NCBI GenBank assembly: GCA_902619055.1 | Contig: CACNCW010000021.1 | Span: forward strand, 1 to 15,253 | From: an uncultured Alphaproteobacteria bacterium | GTDB taxonomy: Bacteria; Pseudomonadota; Alphaproteobacteria; HIMB59; GCA-002718135 | Length of the DNA stretch: 15,253 nt | Direction: 5' to 3' | In this document: positions 1 to 6,539 of the stretch, in pieces | Layout: the number at the start of each line of letters is the position of its first letter | How positions within the stretch are numbered: position 1 is the first letter of the stretch | Position numbers and translations under genes: made by a program | The notes under the pieces: model-generated | Database searches by the model: none | What the model was told of the DNA's origin: nothing | What the model saw: only the letters and a program-made list of their open reading frames with translations

Positions 1-1294
1 GAGAGAAAAAATAGCAATTATTGGTTCTGGTATTTCAGGAATAAGTGCAGCTTATCTTTTGTCTTCTAAATATGATGTTTATTTATTTGAAAAAAATAAT
101 AGATTGGGCGGACATACAAGAACTATCTATGTTGAAGAATCAACAAAGACAATCCCAGTCGATACAGGGTTTATTGTATTCAATGAAAATAATTATCCAG
201 ATTTAACAAATTTTTTTAAATTACTTGATGTGAAATGCAAAAATTCAGATATGTCTTTTGCTGTCTCAAATCAAGATCCTCAAATTGAATATAGTGGCAA
301 AAATATCTTTTCTCTTTTTGCTAATTTTAGAAATGTGTTTTCTTTTAATTTTTTTAAAATGTTATTTGAAATAAGAAAACTTTATTTATTATGTAATAGC
401 TTGAATGTTAGTGATTTAGAGCAAACAAAAACCTTAAATGACTTTTTAAAAACTAATAATTTTTCAACATACCTAATAAATTATCATATTTTACCTATGA
501 TATCATCTATATGGTCAAGCAATATAAGTGATGTAAAAAATTTTCCTCTCATAACATTCATTAATTTTTTTAAAAATCATGCTTTATTTAATTTAAAAAA
601 AAGACCTCAATGGAAATATGTAGAAGGGGGTAGTAACGAATATATAAAAAAAATTATTAATAAAAATGTTTTTGAGTATGAAACAAATTTCAAAATTAAA
701 AAAATTATTAGAGAAAATAATAAAATTAAAATAGAAGATGAGAAAAATAATATATTAGAATTTCATAAGGTAATATTCGCAACTCATGCAAATCAAGTAT
801 TAGATATTTTGGGAAAACCAACAGAAGAAGAAGTAAAAATATTTTCACAATTTAAATATTCAACTAACTCAGCAATACTTCACTCCGATCACTCTTTAAT
901 GCCTAAATCAAAAATTGCTTGGTCAAGTTGGAATTTTTTAAATACGCCATCATCTTCTAAATTTACTTTAACTTATTGGATGAATTTCTTGCAAAAATTA
1001 CCAACTAAACAAAATTATTTTGTAACTGTTAATCCATATAAAAAGCCTAAAAATATAATTAACCAAACAACATTTAATCATCCAATATATACTACTGATA
1101 CTATTTTAGCTCAAAAAAATGTTATGGAAATTCAAGGAAAGAATAATACATTTTTCTGTGGAGCTTACCTTGGATATGGTTTTCATGAAGACGGCATTCA
1201 ATCATCTTCTTATATTTGTAAATTATTAAATTGTGATTTACCTTGGAAGAGAGAGAAAAATTTTTATAATAGATTGCAAATTAATTTTAAATGA
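1..1294 (+). CDS. FAD-dependent amine oxidase-like oxidoreductase (5' end at window edge)
   Basis: The first in-window codons read REKIAIIGSGISGISAAYLL, a Rossmann dinucleotide-binding motif (GSGISG), followed about 15 residues later by an acidic strand end (YLFEKNNRLGGHT). This is the FAD-binding N-terminus of the NAD(P)-binding/amine oxidase superfamily. Base 1 is G, so the true start could be an ATG whose last base is base 1, leaving the gene almost complete. The C-terminus carries CGAYLGYGFHEDGIQSS, a GYGFHEDG motif typical of the group next to DUF1365 and cfa-like genes. The stop overlaps the next ATG by four bases (ATGA), so translation is probably coupled. From the family, M. tuberculosis Rv0449c and the Rhodobacter RpoE/ChrR-regulon oxidoreductase are the likely relatives. 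The substrate is not established; a role in oxidising or reducing a modified membrane fatty acid is inference from the operon. Confidence 0.88.
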   Translation, partial: REKIAIIGSGISGISAAYLLSSKYDVYLFEKNNRLGGHTRTIYVEESTKTIPVDTGFIVFNENNYPDLTNFFKLLDVKCKNSDMSFAVSNQDPQIEYSGKNIFSLFANFRNVFSFNFFKMLFEIRKLYLLCNSLNVSDLEQTKTLNDFLKTNNFSTYLINYHILPMISSIWSSNISDVKNFPLITFINFFKNHALFNLKKRPQWKYVEGGSNEYIKKIINKNVFEYETNFKIKKIIRENNKIKIEDEKNNILEFHKVIFATHANQVLDILGKPTEEEVKIFSQFKYSTNSAILHSDHSLMPKSKIAWSSWNFLNTPSSSKFTLTYWMNFLQKLPTKQNYFVTVNPYKKPKNIINQTTFNHPIYTTDTILAQKNVMEIQGKNNTFFCGAYLGYGFHEDGIQSSSYICKLLNCDLPWKREKNFYNRLQINFK

Positions 1295-2064
1295 TTTCTC
1301 AAATACTATTATCTAGCATTATACATAAAAGATTTATTCCATTTAAACACACATTGAAATATGAGGTACCAAGTCTTTTTATTAATTTGGATAATCTGAA
1401 TCAATTAAGTAATAACTATAAACTTTTTTCATTAAACTCTTTTAATCTTTTTTCTATTTATGAAAATGATCATGGATATAGAGACAAAAGGTCAATAAAG
1501 ACATTCGTTAAAGACTCCCTCTCTAAATTTAATATTAAATATAAACATCTTAATATAATGATATTATGTTTTCCAAGAATTTTGGGATATGTATTTGATC
1601 CCTTATCAATTATATATTGTTATGATGATAAAAAATTAATATCTATTTTCTATGAAGTCAAAAATACGACTAATGAACAACATACCTATATTTTTAAAGG
1701 AAATGTAAATTTTGATGATTTTAAATTATCTCATGAATGTGCAAAGCAGTTTTATGTATCCCCATTCATAGAAATGGAGGCAAATTATAAATTTTTTAAT
1801 CGAATGCAAAAAGATAAAATAAATATTAATATTGATCTTTATGATAAAAATAATAAAAAAGTTCTAACAGCTACCCAGCATGGTAAATTTATAGATTTTA
1901 ACTCAAAAAATATGTTTAAATTTTTGTATTATAATCCACTTTTTGGTTTTAAGGTAATGGTTGGAATTCTTTATGAGGCTTTAAAAATAATTTACAAAGG
2001 TGGTAAATATTATACACGAAAAAAGAAGCCAAATGATACAGTGAGTTTTGAAGGTAATTTTTAA
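1291..2064 (+). CDS. DUF1365 family protein
   Basis: This 257-residue protein shows DUF1365 hallmarks: an N-terminal H-rich stretch (HKRFIPFKHTLKYEVPSLFI), the central motif FPRILGYVFDPLSIIYCYD at about residues 94-112, then EVKNTTNEQHTYIF and KQFYVSPF. The biochemical function of the family is unknown. It is almost always found between an FAD-dependent oxidoreductase and a cyclopropane-fatty-acid-synthase-like methyltransferase, exactly as here. The start overlaps the upstream stop (ATGA), and the stop is immediately followed by the ATG of the methyltransferase. This layout implies joint translation and a shared lipid-modification role. No signal peptide or clear transmembrane segment is visible, so it is probably cytoplasmic or peripheral to the membrane. 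The family call is firm; the role is inferred from context only. Confidence 0.9.
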   Translation: MISQILLSSIIHKRFIPFKHTLKYEVPSLFINLDNLNQLSNNYKLFSLNSFNLFSIYENDHGYRDKRSIKTFVKDSLSKFNIKYKHLNIMILCFPRILGYVFDPLSIIYCYDDKKLISIFYEVKNTTNEQHTYIFKGNVNFDDFKLSHECAKQFYVSPFIEMEANYKFFNRMQKDKININIDLYDKNNKKVLTATQHGKFIDFNSKNMFKFLYYNPLFGFKVMVGILYEALKIIYKGGKYYTRKKKPNDTVSFEGNF

Positions 2065-3258
2065 ATGAATTTTTTTAAAACAAATTTTGATAAAACTGTT
2101 GAAAAATTATTAGTAAACTTTTTATCTAAAATTCGATATGGAAAATTAACAGTTCAATTTCCTACTGGCGAGGAGAGAGTTTTTGTCGGAAAAGAAGAGG
2201 ATATATTTGCAAGTATTAAAATTCATAATTATAATTTTCTAAATTTAATTTTTAAAAAAGGTTCTGTAGGTTTTGCAGAAGCCTATATGAATGGTTACTT
2301 TTCAAGCACCGATTTAACTAATTTATTACTACTTTCTCACAAAAATGAGAGTTATTTTTTACAAAGTATAAATACTAATATTTTTTTTGCTACTTTTGCG
2401 AAATTAAAACATTTTTTAAATAACAATTCAAAATCACAAAGTAAAAAAAACATTAAATATCATTATGATTTAGGAAATAATTTTTACGAAAAGTGGTTAG
2501 ATAAAACTATGACCTATTCTTCTGCTCTTTTTGATAATAAGAATACCAATCTATCGGATGCACAATTTAACAAATATAGAAAGATTGCTGAAACTTTATC
2601 ATTAGACTCAAATTCTAAAACTTTAGAAATTGGATGTGGATGGGGTGGGTTTTCATCATTTGTAGCGAAAAATTACAATTGTTCAGTTGATGCTATAACT
2701 ATTTCTAAGGAACAATACGAATATGCTTCTGAAAAAATTCAAAATGAAGGTTTGTCTGAAAAAGTATCAGTTATATTCAGAGATTATAGGGATATCAAAA
2801 AAAAATATTCAAATATTGTTTCAATTGAAATGTTTGAAGCAGTTGGCAAGAAATACTGGCATAATTACTTTGATACAATTCGTAATTCTCTCAACGATGG
2901 CGGTATGGCTGCACTACAAGTCATAACAATTGATGAACAAAAGGCTAAAGATTATCAAAACAGACCAGATTTTATTCAACAATATATTTTTCCTGGGGGC
3001 ATGCTTCCAACCAAAAAACAATTTGAATATTCAGCAAGACACGTTGGGTTAAAATGTATTGAAAAAATAAGTTTTGGCGGTTCTTACGCAAAAACACTAA
3101 AAATGTGGAACAAACAATTTCAAAAATCTTGGACTGATTTATCAAGGTTTGGCTTCGATATTAAATTTAAAAGAATGTGGGAATTTTATTTTTCATATTG
3201 TGAAACAGGTTTTTCAAATAACTCTACTGATGTTTCTCATTTTTTAATTCAAAAATAG
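2065..3258 (+). CDS. Cyclopropane-fatty-acid-synthase-like SAM methyltransferase
   Basis: This 397-residue member of the Cfa/mycolic acid methyltransferase family acts on unsaturated acyl chains of membrane phospholipids using S-adenosylmethionine. Visible landmarks are HYDLGNNFY (133-141), the SAM-binding loop LEIGCGWGG (187-195), TISKEQ (212-217), SIEMFEAVG (253-261) and YIFPGGMLP (307-315). Aligned by eye with E. coli Cfa, the bicarbonate-site Glu (E258), Ile (I287) and Tyr (Y341) are kept. The Cys of YSC is Ser here (S153) and the His of LLHTIG is Gln here (Q285). These changes, and the neighbours, favour the UfaA1/CfaA-type subgroup, members of which make methyl-branched or furan fatty acids, over a true cyclopropane synthase. 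A weak Shine-Dalgarno (AAGGT, 2051-2055) lies within the end of the upstream gene. The next gene starts three bases after the stop. The symbol is left blank because the product chemistry is uncertain. Confidence 0.9.
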   Translation: MNFFKTNFDKTVEKLLVNFLSKIRYGKLTVQFPTGEERVFVGKEEDIFASIKIHNYNFLNLIFKKGSVGFAEAYMNGYFSSTDLTNLLLLSHKNESYFLQSINTNIFFATFAKLKHFLNNNSKSQSKKNIKYHYDLGNNFYEKWLDKTMTYSSALFDNKNTNLSDAQFNKYRKIAETLSLDSNSKTLEIGCGWGGFSSFVAKNYNCSVDAITISKEQYEYASEKIQNEGLSEKVSVIFRDYRDIKKKYSNIVSIEMFEAVGKKYWHNYFDTIRNSLNDGGMAALQVITIDEQKAKDYQNRPDFIQQYIFPGGMLPTKKQFEYSARHVGLKCIEKISFGGSYAKTLKMWNKQFQKSWTDLSRFGFDIKFKRMWEFYFSYCETGFSNNSTDVSHFLIQK

Positions 3259-3260
3259 AA

Positions 3261-3773
3261 ATGCAAAAACTAAAAGTATTTTTAGTCTTAACTGGCTATC
3301 AACTAACTTGGTTAGCCTGTGTATTTGGTGAAACTAAATTTTCTAATCCTATGTTGGGCATATGGGTTGGAATTATTTTCTTACTAACTTATTTTTATTT
3401 TAATCATAATAAACAAAAATTTATTAAGATTTCACTTTTGATTTCAGTTCCAGGATATTTTTTTGATACTTTATTAGTTTATTTCCAAATTTACGATTTT
3501 GAAACTATTGCTAAACTTGGCACTCTACCATTATGGATGATTGTTTTATGGTTTAGTTTTAGTACTCTTTATGATGAAATTCTTACTTTTTTTAAAAGTT
3601 ATAAAATTTTAGGAATTATTTTAAGTGGAGTTTTAGGACCTTTAACCTATTATCTTGGCGAGCCTATCGGAGTTATAAAAATATATAACTTTCAGATTTT
3701 TATTACTTCAATGGTATTATTTTGGATGATCTTGATGTTCTATTATCTAAATTACGTTATAAAAAATAATTAA
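3261..3773 (+). CDS. DUF2878 family integral membrane protein
   Basis: This 170-residue, strongly hydrophobic protein has about five predicted transmembrane segments, judged by eye: roughly residues 6-22, 32-48, 57-75, 89-106, 115-130 and 145-165, with some uncertain. The N-terminus (LVLTGYQLTWLACVFG) and the FDTLLVYFQIYDF and LPLWMIVLWFSFSTL stretches look like DUF2878, a family found downstream of DUF1365/cfa-like genes in Gamma- and Alphaproteobacteria. It begins two bases after the methyltransferase stop, so it is the last gene of this lipid operon in the window. Its stop lies on the palindrome TTAA (3770-3773), which also supplies the stop of the convergent trcR gene. Function is unknown; transport or scaffolding for the lipid-modifying enzymes is a guess. 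The DUF3833 gene that often follows it in Gammaproteobacteria is absent. Confidence 0.8.
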   Translation: MQKLKVFLVLTGYQLTWLACVFGETKFSNPMLGIWVGIIFLLTYFYFNHNKQKFIKISLLISVPGYFFDTLLVYFQIYDFETIAKLGTLPLWMIVLWFSFSTLYDEILTFFKSYKILGIILSGVLGPLTYYLGEPIGVIKIYNFQIFITSMVLFWMILMFYYLNYVIKNN

Positions 3774-4312
3774 TTTTCTTGATCTACTTTTTTTGTTCTA
3801 GTTCTATTTAAAGTTCTTTCGAGATCCTTATAAGTACATAAACCAACATCCATTGGACTCTTTGCTTCAAGAACTGCTTCTCTGTATGTACCATTTCTTA
3901 TAGCCTCTACTGTATTTTTTGTTGAGCCGGTAAGTTTTGCAATTTGAGAACTACTTAATTCAGTCGGATATCTTTTTATAAGCCACAAAATAGCGTATGG
4001 CTTTTCTTGTCTTAAAGAAAGAGGTGTATATTTAGAGTCTTTTTTTCTGGGTGGTAAATCTTCAATTACATCAGACTTGATAAGATTCAAACGAGCTGCA
4101 TTATCTTTTTCACATCTTTCAATTTCTTCTTTTGTCAATTGATTATTATCAATCGGATCATAACCTCTCATACCGACAGCAACTTCTCCATCAGCTATTC
4201 CTTGAACCTCTAATTCATGTAATCCACAGAATGCAGCTATTTGATCAAACGTTAAAGCTGTATTTTCAACTAACCATATCGCTGTTGCTTTAGGCATTAA
4301 AGGATATTTCAT
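3770..4312 (-). CDS. trcR: TrcR/DUF1013 cell-cycle transcriptional regulator
   Basis: The start chosen is the ATG at 4312, giving MKYPLMPKATAIW (180 residues). This matches the usual family opening of Met, a few residues, then PLMPKATA-WLV. A TTG at 4336 would add eight untypical residues. The protein is strongly alphaproteobacterial: TALTFDQIAAFCGLHELEVQGIADGE is a DUF1013 hallmark, followed by PIDNNQLTKEEIERCE. Two helix-turn-helix-like blocks are visible. They start with AIWLVENTALTFDQIAAFCG and AILWLIKRYPTELSSSQIAK and end in VQGIADGE and VEAIRNGT, which suggests an internal duplication. The Caulobacter homologue is named TrcR, a DNA-binding cell-cycle regulator. Targets cannot be read here. 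The gene diverges from a DUF1192 gene and ends on a TTAA shared with the convergent DUF2878 gene. Confidence 0.88.
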   Translation of the reverse strand: MKYPLMPKATAIWLVENTALTFDQIAAFCGLHELEVQGIADGEVAVGMRGYDPIDNNQLTKEEIERCEKDNAARLNLIKSDVIEDLPPRKKDSKYTPLSLRQEKPYAILWLIKRYPTELSSSQIAKLTGSTKNTVEAIRNGTYREAVLEAKSPMDVGLCTYKDLERTLNRTRTKKVDQEN

Positions 4313-4356
4313 AATTGGCTCATATAATATAATCAAAAAATAATATATAACAAAAT
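4313..4356. promoter_or_regulatory. Divergent promoter region between trcR and the DUF1192 gene
   Basis: These 44 bases separate the trcR start (4312, minus) from the DUF1192 start (4357, plus) and must hold both promoters if each gene has its own. On the plus strand two overlapping TATAAT hexamers lie at 4323-4328 and 4328-4333, a good distance for a start site near 4340. On the minus strand TATATT/TATTAT-like -10 sequences overlap the same bases, followed by GAG as a weak ribosome-binding site eight bases before the trcR ATG. The two promoters would overlap and could interfere with each other. No convincing -35 was identified; those would fall inside the opposing gene. Confidence 0.45.
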
Positions 4357-4545
4357 ATGACTATGACAGATTTTTTTGAAGTTGATGAAAAACAAAAGAC
4401 GGTTAAAATATTAAATTTGGATGATTTCAGTGTTGAGGATTTGCAAAATTATATTTCTGAACTTCAAACTGAAATACTAAGAGTTCAAGATGAGATAAAA
4501 AAGAAGGAAAATTTAAAACTTAATGCTGAAAAGTTTTTTAAATAA
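4357..4545 (+). CDS. DUF1192 family small protein
   Basis: This 62-residue protein opens with an acidic segment (DFFEVDEKQK), then reads LDDFSVEDLQNYISELQTEI, a short coiled coil (about residues 24-52), and ends in AEKFFK. The layout of an L-x-x-x-S-V-E-D-L core, a helix rich in Glu and Lys, and an ending like A-x-x-F-F-K matches DUF1192, a short family mainly of Alphaproteobacteria. Function is unknown. An alternative ATG lies two codons in (4363). No Shine-Dalgarno is visible; the leader is nearly pure A/T. The stop TAA (4543-4545) directly abuts the reverse-complement stop of rpmE (4546-4548), so the genes converge with zero spacing. Confidence 0.75.
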   Translation: MTMTDFFEVDEKQKTVKILNLDDFSVEDLQNYISELQTEILRVQDEIKKKENLKLNAEKFFK

Positions 4546-4773
4546 TTATTTATTAATTTTAAGACCTTTAAATCTTTTTTGGAATCTAGCTACCTGTCCT
4601 TCAGATTCATTAAGACCAGCCTTACCACCGGTCCATGCTGGGTGAGATTTAGAATCAATTTCTAATTTAAGAGTATCACCTTCTTTACCCCAAGTAGATC
4701 TAGTTTTAAAAGTAGATCCATCAGTCATAACAACGTTTATTTCATGATATTTAGGATGTATATCTTTTTTCAT
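4546..4773 (-). CDS. rpmE: 50S ribosomal protein L31, cysteine-free type
   Basis: This 75-residue protein begins [20 protein letters not shown] and contains SHPAWTGG (residues 43-50), both diagnostic of bL31, a protein that bridges the large subunit and the small-subunit head. There is no cysteine anywhere, so this is the zinc-independent (C-minus) form that is usual in Alphaproteobacteria. It lies 24 bases downstream of suhB on the same strand and is probably the last gene of the tkt-gap-unknown-efp-suhB transcript. The leader reads TATAAATAT then AAGACAGG just before the ATG, so a private promoter and a weak ribosome-binding site are possible. Its 3' end abuts the convergent DUF1192 gene with no terminator space. 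Confidence 0.96.
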   Translation of the reverse strand: MKKDIHPKYHEINVVMTDGSTFKTRSTWGKEGDTLKLEIDSKSHPAWTGGKAGLNESEGQVARFQKRFKGLKINK

Positions 4774-4797
4774 GCCTGTCTTATATTTATATAGATT

Positions 4798-5574
4798 TCA
4801 AAGTAAAGTAAGTTTTTCAACTAATTCATTATGAATTTTATTATTTGAAGCAACTAAATCACGAGAATTTATCTCCCATGCATTTCCATCTATTCTAGAA
4901 ATTTTTCCTCCAGCTTCTTTTACTAAAAGAATGCCCGTTGAAACATCCCATAAATTTAGATCTTTTTCCCAAAAACCATCTAATTTACCAGAGGCAACAT
5001 AAGCAAGATCAAGGCCTGCAGAACCGAGTCTTCTTATTCCTGCAGATGATTTTAGGATTTCATCAATCTCACTTAAATAGTTTTTATAAATTCTTTCTCC
5101 AAACGGAAGCCCAGTGCCGATCAAGCAATCTGAAAAAATTTGCCTGTTTGACACTCTAAGTCTACTATTATTACACCACGAACCTTTACCTTTAGAACTC
5201 CAAAAAAATTCGTTTAAAATTGGATTATAAATCACACCGTCTGTGATTTCATCATTTGTCATTTTGGCAACGATTATTCCAACATGAGGTATTCCATGAA
5301 TAAAATTAGATGTTCCATCAATGGGATCAATAATAATAGTGTTTTCATCACCCTTTATTTCACCAGTTTCTTCAGTTATGTAAGTATAATCTGGATAATA
5401 ATATTTTAGAGTTTCTAAAAGTGTTTTTTCTACTTTAATATCTGCATTTGTAACAAAATCTCCAACTGATTTAGATTGTATTTGTAAATTTTCTAATTCT
5501 CCAAAATCTCTTAATAAAATTTTACCAGCTTTTTTTACTGCCTTTTCAAAAATATTAATTACAGCAGGCTGCAT
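4798..5574 (-). CDS. suhB: Inositol-1-monophosphatase family protein (SuhB)
   Basis: This 258-residue protein has the complete Mg-dependent phosphatase signature of the inositol monophosphatase family. The metal-binding Glu pair is in ITEETGE (E68/E69), the first motif is IIDPIDGTSNF (D83, D86), and the second is LWDVSTGILLVKEAGGKI with D210. GDFVTNADIKVEK near residues 38-50 is the usual N-terminal substrate-gate region. The reaction is hydrolysis of myo-inositol-1-phosphate or related sugar phosphates. In E. coli SuhB also associates with the rRNA transcription antitermination complex. The start ATG shares one base with the efp stop (TAATG), a coupled arrangement. The efp-suhB-rpmE order links this gene to translation genes, which would fit an rRNA-related role, but that is inference. 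Confidence 0.94.
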   Translation of the reverse strand: MQPAVINIFEKAVKKAGKILLRDFGELENLQIQSKSVGDFVTNADIKVEKTLLETLKYYYPDYTYITEETGEIKGDENTIIIDPIDGTSNFIHGIPHVGIIVAKMTNDEITDGVIYNPILNEFFWSSKGKGSWCNNSRLRVSNRQIFSDCLIGTGLPFGERIYKNYLSEIDEILKSSAGIRRLGSAGLDLAYVASGKLDGFWEKDLNLWDVSTGILLVKEAGGKISRIDGNAWEINSRDLVASNNKIHNELVEKLTLL

Positions 5575-6143
5575 TAATTTTTTGATTTTTCGATATAACT
5601 ACCGTCAATTGTGCTTATTACTATTTTATCATTAACTGCAATAAATTGAGGTACAGATGTTTTAATATTTTTTTCTAAAGTAGCTGGTTTATATGATGAA
5701 GCAGCTGTTTGACCTTTTACAACACCTTCAGTTTCTAAAACAGTTAATTCTACAGTATCAGGCAAGTCAATGCCGACCGGTTTTTCATTATAGAAATTAA
5801 TAATAACATTACTATTCTCAACTAAAAATTTTGATTGATCTTCAGTTAATATGTCTGAGCCAAGTTCTATTTGTTCATAAGTTTGTTGATCCATGAATAT
5901 AAAATTATTATTATCATCATAAAGATATTGAAATTCTTTTTCATCAAGGATAGCTCTTTCTACTGTTTCTGATGATCTAAACCTACTATTCATTTTAGTA
6001 CCTTCTCTTATCTCTTTAAGTTCAGCCTGTAAGTAGGCACCACCTTTTCCTGGTTGAGTATGCTGGGTTTTCAAAACTTTCCAAAGTTTGTTATTAATCT
6101 CTAAAATATTTCCAACTTTAATTTCATTTCCATCTATTTTCAT
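5574..6143 (-). CDS. efp: Elongation factor P
   Basis: This 189-residue protein has the three beta-barrel domains of EF-P, the factor that relieves ribosome stalling on proline runs. The loop that enters the peptidyl-transferase centre reads TQPGKGGAY, with the modifiable lysine at K33 (E. coli K34), so a lysine-modifying enzyme of the EpmA type is expected elsewhere in the genome. The middle domain contains RSSETVERA and FMDQQTYEQIEL, and the C-terminal S1-like domain ends in VPQFIAVNDKIVISTIDGSY, a motif that is close to the family norm. Only nine bases separate it from the upstream unknown gene, without a Shine-Dalgarno. Its stop overlaps the suhB start by one base. Confidence 0.97.
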   Translation of the reverse strand: MKIDGNEIKVGNILEINNKLWKVLKTQHTQPGKGGAYLQAELKEIREGTKMNSRFRSSETVERAILDEKEFQYLYDDNNNFIFMDQQTYEQIELGSDILTEDQSKFLVENSNVIINFYNEKPVGIDLPDTVELTVLETEGVVKGQTAASSYKPATLEKNIKTSVPQFIAVNDKIVISTIDGSYIEKSKN

Positions 6144-6152
6144 AGTTTTATC

Positions 6153-6539
6153 TTAAGTTTTTTTTTGTATATTTTTAATTTTCGTAAGATCTACTACATC
6201 AAAAGTTGGATTTAATAAAACCTTATTTTTTTTAGCAATTTGATTAATTTTATTTAAGATGATTTTATTATTTTTTAATTTTAAATAATCAATATTTTCA
6301 TAAGTTAATAATATACTAAGACCTTGATCATAGCCTGAGTCGATAAAAAACTTAATATTGTGTGTCTTATATTTATGTTTAATATGGTTTATTAACGTTC
6401 TAAGCCACTCTATCCCAAAACCTTTAATTAAAAAATATTTTATAAATATGATCGAAGTTTTGCACTTTGATTTTCGAAATTCTATTAAATTTTCAATTTG
6501 TATTAGTGTCGATACTGCAAAACAGATTTTTTTAGGCAC
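6153..6539 (-). CDS. Small protein of unknown function between gap and efp
   Basis: I cannot name this 128-residue basic protein. It starts with GTG, whose first base is the last base of the gap stop (TAGTG), and it ends nine bases before efp, so it is embedded in the operon. Visible features are a possible beta strand TSIIFIKYF (29-37), GIEWLRTLI (42-50), then IKFFIDSGYDQGLSILL (about 62-78) and IDYLKL, followed by VLLNPTFDVVDL (107-118). Alternating strands and helices suggest an alpha/beta fold. From memory, similar small unnamed proteins with a G-W-L/F-R-x-L segment followed by a D-C/S-G-x-x-x-G-x-x-x-x-L segment are found near fba, thiE or efp in other Alphaproteobacteria. I cannot confirm that without a search. 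Lys and Asn content is high, like its neighbours, so there is no sign of transfer. Confidence 0.65.
   Translation of the reverse strand: MPKKICFAVSTLIQIENLIEFRKSKCKTSIIFIKYFLIKGFGIEWLRTLINHIKHKYKTHNIKFFIDSGYDQGLSILLTYENIDYLKLKNNKIILNKINQIAKKNKVLLNPTFDVVDLTKIKNIQKKT

Noticed and set aside
2723..2926. Plus-strand frame inside the Cfa-like gene
   Set aside because: It overlaps the conserved SIEMFEAVG region in another frame and is a shadow of it.
4313..4336. Longer trcR form starting at TTG 4336
   Set aside because: It adds MIILYEPI, which does not match the usual short leader before PLMPKATA, and it occupies the only promoter space for the divergent pair.
4938..5159. Plus-strand frame opposite suhB
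   Set aside because: suhB carries its full catalytic motifs over this stretch; the antisense frame has no recognisable features.
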